Assembly: GCF_014839805.1 (NCBI RefSeq)
Contig: NC_051130.1
Location: forward strand, 4,712,001 to 4,776,000
From: Manduca sexta
Lineage: Eukaryota > Arthropoda > Insecta > Lepidoptera > Sphingidae
Length of the DNA: 64,000 nt
Direction of reading: 5' to 3'
The first letter of the stretch is position 1; each line of letters begins with the position of its first letter. The position numbers and the translations under genes were made by a program. Shown here piece after piece: positions 37,001 to 49,411 of the stretch. The notes under the pieces were generated by a model. That model saw only the letters and a program-made list of their open reading frames with translations, made no database searches and had not been told where the DNA came from.

Positions 37001-40000
37001 GCTTTGAATTGAATGTTAGATTATGATGGTATTTTAAGTCTTATAGGTATTTTTTCGTCTGTACATACGAGTAGAATATTTATACGATTTTTATTCTTTT
37101 ACCTGTCAGTCTCATGCATCTTTAAGTTGGATTTTTATGACTGACTTGCGATAGGGGTTCTACTTATTTATTTTTATGTCGATTCTAACATGTGCCTGTG
37201 TTGTATTACGATACAACAAAAATGTATAAAGAATTAGGTAACCTGCAGTAAACTAGCACGCGATGTTTCGCCTAGCGTCTGCCATGAGTTCGCTATGAGT
37301 CATAACACATCCCTTGCCGGCGTACTGCTCGTAATTAACGCACATTCGTAGCATAGTTAGCAATAATTAACTGTGAGACTACTGTGCCCCTCGAGTGCGA
37401 TCATTACAATCGTTTCATCGAGATAGAGTTTCTTGTGTTCTTATTTTTGTATCCGATGCCGCTGTAGGTACTGGAATTTAGTTTACTATTTTCTTGTTAC
37501 GTATTTTTATCATTAGGATTAAATTACGACAAATATACTTATACTATAAAAATTAACAGTATATAGAACGCACTAATTGTGAGATCTTTAACTATTATTA
37601 TCCTTTATGTTTTGATACTTTTATTACAACATTTAAAACGGGTCTTCATGTTACATTATTACAAAAGTCCATGTCCATAGTCAGTGTGTCCTAATTAATT
37701 TTGTCTCGGCATTCATCAAAGTGCACTAATTGAAAGGCTCGTGAGTTATTTTAGTTAGTTGGATTGGCAGATTCGTTCTCACCAACGGACTCGCCTTCTT
37801 GGCGGACCATGTTTTCATCTCATTTTGGATTTCTTCAGGATAGCTTTCATTGCAGATATTTTGTTATATTATCATTGTTTAAAGAATTGAATTCCTTATG
37901 ATGTAAATTTTATCAACATTTATAGTTTTGGTACTTTTGAAAAGTTAAACTTAAAGAATTGGAAATTAAAACACAAAATACTGTTATCGATAATAATCTG
38001 AGGGTTGACGTAACTTTCTTCGTATTCGTATGCAGTTGTTGATACAATAAACGATTAAATGAATAATCTGATAAGAAGTAAAGATTAACTTTCTGGAGAA
38101 GTTTGTCACTTTTTCCAGAATTTCGATAGCTGTATGGCTCCAAAATGTTTAAGGAATATTGTTTTTGACTGGGTTTAATAAGAGTATGGTCTTTTATATT
38201 ATGTTAGTTTTTTGAGTATAGGCCATCGTTGTTCTAGTTCTGGTTAGGAATACTACAACTAGAGTAAATCGATATAATATTATATCTGTAGAATATACAT
38301 CAATAAGCTAGTATAATTACTGAGCATTGTGTAAGTAAAAATACTTCGGGTAATATACTTCTGTACTCGTTGATTACTCAATAAAACAGCAGGAGTTAAT
38401 TTCATTCTTTATATGAAGTTATGTTTATAAAAAATGCTACCTACCATAAGATACTCCAGCGTAACTACGTCGTAAAGCCAAGTAATATGGATAAACATCG
38501 TAAGGATATCATATATGACATTCCACAACGTATTATTCACTTAGCAAGGCTATTGTTTGATTAATACGTGTGCAGAAGTAGAAGTACTGCAAACTATAAA
38601 TAAATATTTAATATAATTTACAATTATTTTTATTAGGTTATTAACCTGTCGCTATTGGCATTGGAATGTTATTATCAAAATTGAAATGTAAAACACTTTT
38701 AGGAATTCCAAATGAGAATACGGGTCATCCAATTCATATAGGGAAGGACTCGCACGAGTGTTCAAATGAAATCTTTGAAGCATAGAATTCTCCATGAATT
38801 TTCATTCAGGAAAAGCTGTCAATAACCTTCTCCTCCAAATTCCCCTCATGACTCATAAACCATGTGTAGCAGCAGCACCATAGTAGTATTCTATTTAATA
38901 TGTTATTTTTTTCTACGTGCACGGCGAAGTGATTCCATGGTATCTGTTGGTAAGTGGAGCGGCGTCCAATAGAATGTCGACTGACAACAGATGATTACTC
39001 CTTGGCAGCTGACACAATTATGCCGGCCTGTTGGAATCGGATATACACAGGCTAATCCCGGAACGCGACACTCTTACGTGGCCCCATGGTAGGTCCGTTT
39101 GGCCCGTGGTATGGCGGGTTTTAACACTTTGTGTACAGTCGACGCTATCCAGGCGGATATAAAATATATCCTACCACCAGCAATATGGTATAGATTTTAG
39201 TCAATATTTATTATCGTTCAGTAATGTTTTGAAGTTACAGCTCCGAGCTTTAGGTTTCGCAACATGTAATATGTAATCACTATCGGAAATGTTTAGAATA
39301 TTATTTTGTATGTATGATATAACACATCCTTATTTTTTGGTATAAAAATGTCGTTACAGGTGCTCTATCAGCTTGAGCACGCACTTAAGTAATACGAAAA
39401 GCCAAGTGCCGCCGAAGTTCAAACGGAAGTAGATTTTACAATACGAGTGGGTAACGCACGTAGAATCTCAATGGATCTTTGTTCACGATGCGTACAGACA
39501 GATAACGAAAAAATCTAAATAATGTGTTCTTTCTATATTTATCAGTCTCTACGATGTCATTACCATGTTTAAATTGCATACTACGGTGTTGCCAGTCACC
39601 GTATTACTATAATATAGCTTTCTAATGAACATCGTTTGGAAGAAAGTTTTTCACTTCATCATGAAACGTGTCGATGCAAATACATTTAGCTTTACGCACA
39701 TGAAATTTGTTTTATAACATTGTGATCGTTATCTCCTTTTACTGGAAAATAAGTAGCAACAACGCGGCAACTTTCGCAAATTGAAAATGAAAGTATAAAG
39801 TTCAGATATTCATTGTGTGCGTGCATGTGGTATGTGAAGCCGCGTCGAGTAAGGATTTCGCCGAAGTGCAGTCGATCGTGACGACACATTATCCGATTTG
39901 CGTAAGTTACAAATGAATGTAGCAATATTTTCTAGAATTGAAAAACAATCTGGATAAATTTGGTAGCATTTATAACGATAGTGAAATGTGCCAAACAACT

Positions 40001-43000
40001 AATGATAAATATTGTCTACAACCAATTTTAAAACCTAGAGTCGCTACACGCCTATTCTTTATTACTAAATGCTTTAAAATATATATTTTTTAGTTCAACG
40101 GCACCTGTATTTAGATCGATATTTCCACAAGGTTAGTCATATTCTACCGGTAATGGCAGGGTATTGTGTAGGAAATGGCGAGACGGCGCGCCACTATCGG
40201 GCTGCGTCGCGACGCTAGACGGCGGGCGTCGGGGCGCGACACCAACCCCACTGCAACTCTAAATTACCATGATTGACGCGTTTTCATTTATTTTTCCATT
40301 TTAAATGTCATCTGATAGGGGTGAATTTGAGTAACGTGGAAAAATATTAGAATTATCTAATGGATGTACTTTTTATCGTATGATGTAGAGCGGGCGTGGT
40401 ATTTTTTTTTTTATTAATTGTTCTTTGAAATATCTCGTGATTAAACAATATTTGTAACATGAAAAGTTAAAACAAGGCGTTTTTTAAAATTATAATTTAA
40501 GTTGTTTCCGTTTTATGTTATAATAATATAATTTTGTCGAAAAGCCCAGGTTAGCGATTAATATCTCGGAAGGCCGGGTTGATGAGTTTTGGTAGTTTTA
40601 TGGCATTTACGTTGAACTAGGCAGTATTGTCGACCCCCGAGACCTTGACATAAGTTTCGGTAGACACGCTATGTCTAGCGACTAGCAACAACACCACAAA
40701 CGGCCATAAAATTTTATCAAGCGCTTTTTAAATTGTAATCGCCTACCTTTTAGTTTGCGTGTAATGTTACTAAGTGGTTTAATAAAAAGGTACCTATACA
40801 ACGATCACGAAAAATATTTGTTTTGTTAAAGTTTCGAGGATTAAAAAGGTCCGTTTACCTGCGTACGGTGCAATACGAACTATTGTAGAAGGAGGAAGCC
40901 ATTCAATTGAATGTTGTGTAAGCGGGCAGGTAGCGTGCGTAAAATTCGATACGAGCGACGTAGGCGCAGATTATCTCGGATTAACATTCCAACAGTGCGT
41001 GAGTCCCGACTCCCGGCCGGACTCGTTCTTGCGATAATATAGGACAAAGCTTTTTTACAATGAGCTCGTAGATCCGGCATTCAATTTATTCCAATAAAAC
41101 GCATGCGGGCGCGAACATCCACAACCGTCAGCCGACACCGTGGCGGCTATCGACTCATTCGACTCCCATGTCGTAATTATTCACAATTACCGAGCTTAAC
41201 TGCATTAACGTCCTCATGTCAGGGCTGGCGATGCAAGGGGTCCACTGTGGTGGGGACTGCGCCCCGCATCACTCCACTCCCCCCTAGCGAACAAAGTAAA
41301 TAAAGTTAAATTGTAAAGTGTAAACAATTGCAGTATGAATCACTATGAAAGTCAGTTGCGTGTGACTAATGTTTTGTATGCACTTCCTCGCTCGATGTTC
41401 TCATTTTATTTAATTAACCATAACATAAATGACTTTATTTGTATTGCTTAGTCAATGAATTATCAACAAGCTTTAGTTTTGACTGTATTGATCATCTAAA
41501 ACCAAAGAGGTCACAATCTTTTAAAATTGTAGTAGATTTCGATGAAATTTGGCAGCCGGTATCTATTTACCAAAGAATGCTGAATGGAAGCTGGAATGTT
41601 AAATAGCAAATATATTCAGTAATAAAAATGTTTATAAACATGTTTAACATTTCTACACGCAGTCAGCAACGTTTCTCTATCGCGCCACTGGATTGCCATC
41701 GTTGATTACGTTTGTTATACATACATAACTACCTACCCATTGCGGTTAACATACACAACGGATATTTTCGGCTTTGTTTTAGCTCCAGACTACGGCATTT
41801 CCTTGTTTAGATGCTTGTATAATAGGCTCTGGGAACATAAAACGCCGATTTGTAAATTTGTAGGCATTTTTATTTTTAACCAAGAAAACAAACACAGATT
41901 CCTTTTAAATTTTTATTTGCATCTGTAATGATTGTTGATTCAAGTTTTTTAAATTCTCTTTCACAATCTACTGTTGCTTACGTTAACAATTTTAATAATG
42001 TAAATACTTACCTAACGCTTTTATTATTTACATATTAGTATTAGTACGTGTGTCATGCTCCGTTCCTGAATTTATAGAATATGAATTCGCCGAAATATGG
42101 TAGGTAATTGCCTTGAAAGATATGTAAGTAGTATGTTGTAAGGCATCAGATAGGTACCTACTACCTACAATAATGAAATCAAATATTCAGGATGCCATAT
42201 ACGATAATTACGGTAATACATACGTGTGAAAGAACCCCTAGAACATAGACCGTCTGATTCAATTGAATGTACTAGCTATACATGAGCGGGCGGGGGAGGC
42301 AATCGCGAAATATCGATTACTACACGAATACCTAGCACATAGGCAGACTGCGCGCGCCCGCCGACTTTAGTAACCACGCTTTAGATCTACATATTATAGG
42401 TACTACGGATTACGTTGACTCAAGTATAGCAACTATGTGATTGATTGCAAATACGTCTACCGATTATTCAAACTGCCCATAAATAATAAGGTGAAGTCAT
42501 TGACGTTACGACGTAGACGTTGCTATTACGTATCCGACTTGAACATGTAATAACTTTTAATAGGATCAACTTGTTTTTATATATCCTGTAGTATCACTTA
42601 ATTGTTCCTGTAATTAAATGTTCTTATCGGTATTATATATCCACCTTGTAGTGTGATTATAATTTATGAATATATCATTATTGTCATCTAAAAATATAAT
42701 TGGTTAGTTTAAAAATTGTCTCAAAGGAATAGGAAGTTATTAATAAAATCAGAATGCAAATGGTCACGGAATGCGTATTGATATTAAAGGTAACCTACAT
42801 TATCGAGTCCTTATTATGTTATGGAGTAACAATGGGCTGGCGCATGTCATATTGACGTTGATTGGTACATGCTTAAAAATTTAAATGCGCGTCTCTTTAT
42901 GCTGGCTGTGCCTTCATGAACATAACAAATGCTGCCGCATTCCATGTCTCACTACATTAATTAAGTACTCATTGCTAGTCGGCACTACTTAGTTTTATGA

Positions 43001-46000
43001 AGACGTGTTGTCTCTCATAAATATGACTCATGTTTAATGACTTCGGTTTTTAAAATCGTATCCATATTATTCGCGGGAAACTGCTTAGAATAGAATTTAT
43101 AATGTGACGGAATAAGGCGAAAAGTGTGGGTGGGTACACCAGTGTCGTCTCTGCCTACCCCAATGGATATAAAAGGCGTGAATGTGTGTTATTTCTATGG
43201 TTTCCTTTATTTGACCTTAGAGAGATTAGTAATTGTAAATATACCAATTCAAACTTGCTGATGTTAATACTTATGAATATCTACAAATGTTCTAACATCT
43301 TTAATCCGAAAACAAAGCAACAAGCTTAGAAAGTAATTACTTTAAGATAAGCTTTTCATTCCTTCGTTAAACAATTTTTCTATCCACAGTGGTCTCAACT
43401 TCCAAGACCTGATCGTGCGGCAGGGCGCAATCGACTCTCCCCCGAAGACCCCGTTCATCCTGGGCTTCGAATGCGCCGGTGAAATCGAGCAGGTTGGCGA
43501 GGGAGTCACCAACTTCAAGGTGAGAAATACGATCGCACCGTGGCGTATTAACGGACATATTTACCCGTGTAACTGGACACGCACGTATTCCTTCCTGAAC
43601 TTACGGGTTTCGCGAATAAACGTCCACCCTTGTGAAACACGATACAATTAGGGAAGGGATGGGTTTGTTGCGTTATATTTGAAAAATGGCGGCTTTAAAG
43701 TTTTAGGTTGTTTAGGGGATATTAAATACTTAGGTATCCGTAATGGGAATGCAAAACGATAATACATTCTTCGTGTTCCACCTGCCAGACTTTGTAATTA
43801 TATTCACATACTTAATAAGCGAACACCTGGTGAACCTAAAAAAAGATTTACGGACATGAGTCACTACGAAGGATAAAAACGGGCGCCAAGCACTCTGGTA
43901 GAGTCATTAGACGACAGTTTTATTCAAGCAAGAATAAACATATCTTCTGATTTGATAAAATGAGCTAGGTATGTGTAATTAGTTAGCTGGTATGAATAAA
44001 TATTTTTTAATTTGGTTTAGGTTGGCGATCAAGTCGTGGCTCTTCCCGAGTACAGAGCATGGGCTGAGCTGGTGTCAGTGCCTGCTCAGTATGTGTACGC
44101 ACTGCCCGAAGGTATGAGCGCGCTGGATGCCGTAGCGATCACTACCAATTATGTGGTCGCCTACTTGCTGCTGTTCGAGATGGCCAACCTCACGCCCGAT
44201 AAGAGTCTCTTGGTGCATTCGGCTGGCGGTGGTGTGGTAAGTTTTTATTTTAAAAGTTACCATTATATACCATAATATAGTAACTACTTACCCGTATCGT
44301 CTGTAAATTAGTTTTTTAAAAACTACTTAACTTTTAGTCCTTTTCCTAATTCATATTAAACTTCAAATTGTAATTCTATTTATACTCTATATTTCATGGT
44401 CATATTAAGGTAGAAATTCTTCAATATTAGCACAGAATTAGGCATCCGTTCCCAGAACCCGTTAATCTGCAAGACCAAGCTAAAAATACCGGTACCGTTG
44501 ACCCTCCGAACTAACTCCATTCACGTTAAAGCACCAAATTTCGGCAGACACGCGAGCCCCATGCTCTTCATAATGAGTTAGCAAACAAGCGGTTTAATTA
44601 TCGTGAATTGGGAGAGGAAAGTATTGCTTTAGTATCATTTCGTGTAGTGACCTCAGCTGTGATGTCAGTGACCTGGACGTCTGGGCTCGATCATAGGAGA
44701 GGCTCAAACTAATTAATGTTTGCGTCTAAAATGAACACACTATTAGTTTCGACTATACTTACTCGTGGCGATAAGCGTGCGATTCCTCTCATATTGAAAT
44801 TGACCACAACGAGTTCTTTTATAGTTAAGCGATCATCCATCAAGATAAGTTTCGATATAGATTGGCAATGTTATTAATATGTGTGCATATTATACAAGAT
44901 ACGGTATATACTTAATATTCATATCGCCCTGAATTATATAATCGACCTTGATTTTTATACGATAGATTTATTTACATTCCTCAATGTAGACGCTATAATC
45001 GTTTTGGAAACCATGCGCTAGTAAGTTTGTTTGTTTTTCTTACTGATAAAAGTAGATATAAATTGACAATTAACAGATACCTATGAACAAACTTCTGACG
45101 TGCTTTGTATTTTACTATTATTCAGAAAATTATTTTAGAATAGGTAAGTTCGTTTTAATTTTTAACAGTGTTGTGACTTTAAAATCCATTAAAATCAGGG
45201 TCAAGCCGTGGCGCAACTGGCGAAGACCGTGGAGAATGTGACCGTGTTCGGCGTCTGCTCTAAGAGCAAGCACGAGGCGCTGAAAGCCAACAACAACAAC
45301 ATCGACCACCTGCTCGAGCGCGGCAGTGACTACACCAGCGAAGTCAGGAAGTAAGTAACGCCATACCGCACATATCCACAATTACTATACGAATTAAAAC
45401 CGCGCCTGCCTCAGCAATTCCGTTCAACAGCGTGAGATCTTCAAATGAACAGAACTGATAATGCAAAAAGAATTTGAACAGGTGCCAATTTGAAAAAAGG
45501 GTTAGCGGTTGCTCTGTTGTCGGGGCTTCGTAAAAACTGGTCCTTTAATTTATGTTCATCTGCTTTTTACGCTCCCTATGTTGCCAGGACACGATAATTA
45601 AGATATTGGAAATTAAATTTCCCCTTCAATATAAAACATTATTAATGAACATTGGAAAATAAATTGCCATGGATTGTATTCGGAATTCTAAAAATGTAAG
45701 GACGGAATGAAATCACGACGCTAAAACCAGATTCGAACGAAGCGGCCCTTCATCTTCCCTCCAATAATATCTTTGTTTACGTTACACATGTCATATGAAA
45801 TTCATTGAATTTGTTAAATTGGGGAGATTTAACGCTCATTTGTTTAAATTATTGTCACAATAATTTCTTGATGGTGGATAATATTTATTTTATGCTAGCT
45901 GTATCATTTGGATGTTCTTAATTATAAAAGTTTGTCGGTTCTTTTATCTTTCACATTCTTTAATTAGCGAGATTAACTCAATGTGTCATAGCGACTACGG

Positions 46001-49000
46001 GGATAAATATTATCCACGCTCCAATTTTTCTCTAATGAGCCAAATTGATGTCGATCTCAAGGCTTGTTAATTGCTTGTTATTACAGTTACATATTTCAGA
46101 GCTAAGCGACACGTATGTCACCAGCCTACTATGACCCATCGCGCAGCCGCTGCTTCCTATAACCGGTTCCGATCCGATCCTCGATGCCATTGAGGCGGGG
46201 CTCCAATTAAGTTGGGCTCGCTGCACGTTAATTGTTCGGTTTATAACCAACTCCTTAGGGCAGCTGCCTCGTAACAAGCGCGTCATTTAATTCTCGTAAA
46301 TAGATAAAGATATTTTTATATCTGGTGAGCTCTTCGTAGCGTAAACATGAGGAGCCACACAAGTCGAATGTAAATAAACAGTGGCAGTTATGTACTAGTT
46401 GTAGAACCGCTAGAATTATTGCTTTATGTATAGCGTTGTATACGTTTCATTGATTGCTCCGGGTTCAATGCCGAGTGCATGGGTGTACACGTAACTTTAG
46501 TTTTTAGATCGTCCATGTGGTTTCTTTAGACAACATTATATAACTTGATTCACCAGGTAGGTGCACATGTAATGAATATAAAGAACGCCAATAGATTTTG
46601 CTGCAATGTTCACATATTTAGCAATATTTTCGGATTGGGTACAAAAAATATTTGTTCGTACGTCTCTAACTTTCATATATTATAATGCTGGTTGCTCGCA
46701 TGGTATAGCAGTGGTGAAATGTATTATTGATTTTCTCCAGGGTGTCCCCTGATGGTGTGGATATCGTGTTGGACTGCCTCTGCGGTGAGGAATGTAACCG
46801 CGGCTACTCTCTGCTCAAGCCTATGGGCCGATATATCCTCTACGGTAAGCATATTTTTCCTTTTACTATTCTAGTAAATGAGTCAATAAAAAGGCAAAAT
46901 TTTCTTTTATTTGTTTTATAAAAGAAAATTTTGCTAAAACAAAAGGTGGTGATTAATACCTACCGCTCATTACGTTTTTGTACATCGTATGAAGAACAAG
47001 TACACAAAGCGAGTGCAGTACACTGTACAGAGTACACCACACAACCGTTTATATATTAACTAAACAATGGTGTTTATCTCAGGATCATCTAACATCGTGA
47101 CCGGCGAAACGAAGAGCTTCTTTAGCGCTGCGCGTGCTGTGAGTGCATTATTACACTTTAATTATCTGATTGTTCGTTTGTTCGTTAGTGGCGGTCGAGT
47201 AGAAATCATCGGATGTATATTCGGAAAGAATCAATCAAAACCGATATACTCATTTACATTATAATTAACGTTCGATATCGTTATTAAGTGAAACCACAAA
47301 CCATGAATTAATTACGGTTAGATGTTTATCTGAATAAATATTAACAGGCGGTAATAAAATTTAAGACTGCCTCGGTGGCGTAGTTGTACTGCATGCGCGG
47401 TACGGCAGCGCACTGAGGTCCTGGGTTCGAATCCCTGGGGCAAAGTGATATTTGGGTTTTTCTGCTCAGTATGAGCCCGGAGACTGGAATTTTTGCTCGA
47501 TATGGCGATACGCTCGCCCCCTATCAAATCATGGGACGGAACACACTTGGCGAAAAGTGGGTGCCCGGTTGCGCCTCTGCATACTCCTTTAGGGATAAAT
47601 GCGTGATGATGTGTGTGTGTGTCATAACAAAATTACAGAAGCAAATTTTTTTTATAATAGTTTAGTATCTACGTGCTCTAGCGTAGAAGGCCTATAAGGC
47701 GAAAAGTTCTGTGTTCGATTCCCAGGTTGGATTTATGTGAAATATGATTGGTCTAAATCTTTCTCCAGAATGTGTAATGAATGAAAGAATTTGTCATTTT
47801 AAGCCTAGTACGTGAGATTGAAATAGGAGAAAGATAACTTTGATGGCAACTCAAGTAAAATCTCTGATCCCGGCAGCTGTTAGTATGTAGAAGCGCGGTA
47901 TTTTTTTATATGATTTCCATCACTCAACGATAAGGTATACAACATTGATTCATATTTTAATATTTATTTACTATAATTCACGCAGTGGTGGCAAGTGGAC
48001 AAGGTGTCTCCGATCAAGCTGTTCGACGAGAACAAGTCGCTGGCCGGGCTGAACCTGCGACACCTGCTGTTCCAGCACGGGCGCGCCGACACCGTGCGCC
48101 GCGCCGTGGAGCGCGTCTTCGCGCTGTGGGCTGACGGCAAGGTCAAGCCGCTCGTCGACTCCACCTGGGCGCTCGAGGACGTATGTACTGTGTACTCAGC
48201 TCACGTTTCTACTTTAGGATCCTTTGAAGATTATCTCTGAAAATGTCTGCATGCGACGTTGCCGTTTATATCAAAAATAAGAAGCAATTTGTGATAAGCA
48301 AGCAATATAAGTTTTTTTTTTTATCAAATGTATGTGTGTGTATGGTCTTCATTACAAAGCTGTTTTCGTAGTTTTATACAACTAATTCGAACATCTGCAT
48401 TTGTTAAGCATTTAATGACACGTGTTTCGTAGGTGGGTGAGGCTATGCAGAAGATGCACGACCGCAAGAACATCGGCAAGCTTGTGCTCGACCCATCTTT
48501 GGAGCCTAAGCCGAAGCCTGCCACCCCGGCAAAGGGCAAAGCCGGTAAGGAAAAAAAGCCAGCCAAGGAGAGCTCGGAGGAGAAGAAAGACAAGGAAACC
48601 AAGGAGGAAGAGAAGAAGCCGGCTGAGAACGGAGACAAGAACGGTGAGGAGCCGCTCACTAACGGTAACAGCGATGAAGGTCAGTCTCGAGTTGTTGTGA
48701 CCAGGCATGCGTAATGCGTATACACGCGTAGACGCTTCACTACTCGGTATTATATATATTTCGCTTTTATTTTTCATAAACGCACAACGGCTAAACGCAA
48801 AGGCTATTAAGCCATACAGCCTTTAGACTTGCCTGGTTACTTATCAATTTTATTACGCTTTATTTAACGCAATATACGCTTAAACAAAATGCTGTATTGT
48901 TTTAGTTTTTAATCTCACAACATACTTGCTTCAATCAATATGGGGTTTGACGAGTGCATTAACTTTTATGTTTATGTATTTATGATGAACATAAGGCGTA

Positions 49001-49411
49001 TAGTGTACCTACCTATACCTACACGTCTAAGGGCTGTTTTTGAGTTTAGCCAGCTTGGTCATGAAAAATCGAGTCGAGTCTTTCGACGTATGCTGAGTGA
49101 TTTGCGTTATCGTAGAGTTTTCGATTATCGCTTTATTACATTACACATTTCAACATAAATTATTATTTTTTTCAAAATTTCAATCATTGAATACACTAGA
49201 TAGTTCAGCCTCAAAGCATTTGGAATATCTAATAATGTATTCATATGCACCACAAACGGTATTTGCGTGATCGCTTTGCATACGCTTTCTATACATTAAG
49301 ATGTAAAGTGAGGAATATTTGAATGAGTTGCAGTAGAGTACGCAGTGGGTGGTAACACGTGGGTATTACCGTGTTGCAGAGAGCAAGGAGAAGGAGAAGG
49401 AGTCGAGCTGA
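28042..49411 (+). CDS. VAT1: Synaptic vesicle membrane protein VAT-1 homolog-like (quinone-oxidoreductase-type MDR protein)
   Basis: Readable exons are 28042-about 28170 (N-terminus), 43390-43519, 44021-44236, 45199-45350, 46741-46844, 47083-47138, 47986-48180, 48433-48679 and 49380-49411. From 43390 to the stop all phases join. The MDR/zinc-free quinone reductase fold is plain: GLNFQDLIVRQGAIDSPPKT, PFILGFECAGEIEQVGEG, the nucleotide-binding SAGGGVGQAVAQLAK, TVENVTVFG, VSPDGVDIVLDCLCGEE and LLKPMGRYILYG. The C-terminal tail of about 70 residues is Lys/Glu-rich and low-complexity. In mammals VAT1 is found on vesicle and mitochondrial outer membranes; no catalytic zinc cysteines are seen. Two problems exist. 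Exon 1 (MAESTDAPAAPAPEKTP, then AENGTTETPPEETPEKAVEE) needs a one-base shift near 28090. The expected exon of about 35-40 residues before GLNFQDL was not found in the 15-kb intron. The start at 28042 has a good Kozak context. Confidence 0.87.
33390..33670. other. GC/CpG-rich island inside the VAT-1 intron
   Basis: GGCGCGGCGCAGCGGCGCGG and similar CpG-dense sequence stands out sharply from the AT-rich intron. All reading frames look like compositional artefacts (Arg/Gly/Ala/Pro-rich). It may be an alternative promoter or an untranslated exon; nothing proves either. Confidence 0.4.
38912..39185 (+). repeat. Dispersed lepidopteran repeat, copy 2
   Basis: Same block order as 8228-8486, including AGGCTAATCCCGGAACGCGA, CTTACGTGGCCCCATGG and CCAGGCGGATATAAAATATA. 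This copy is longer and better preserved. Confidence 0.65.
46894..46934. repeat. Perfect 16-bp hairpin in VAT-1 intron
   Basis: GCAAAATTTTCTTTTA at 46894-46909 is the exact reverse complement of 46919-46934, with a 9-base loop. It starts about 50 bases after the donor of the exon ending at 46844. AT-rich; function unknown. Confidence 0.8.
47364..47640 (+). repeat. tRNA-derived SINE, family A copy 2 (VAT-1 intron)
   Basis: The head GACTGCCTCGGTGGCGTAGT and the B box GGGTTCGAATCCC are clearly tRNA-like. The body GATATGGCGATACGCTCGCC and ATCATGGGACGGAACACAC matches the copy at 11768-12022. A further B-box-like GTGTTCGATTCCCAGG at about 47711 may be part of another decayed SINE head. Confidence 0.78.

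Larger units (their letters stand above)
28190..43389 (+). other. Very long first intron region of VAT-1 (about 15 kb)
   Basis: No coding exon could be supported. It contains the repeat copy at 38912-39185, a GC-rich island at about 33390-33670, shorter GC-rich patches near 28430-28560, 29340-29480 and 40180-40260, and AT-rich filler. One short VAT-1 exon is expected somewhere here. The length and patchy GC content are consistent with regulatory elements, but none can be named from sequence alone. Confidence 0.45.
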
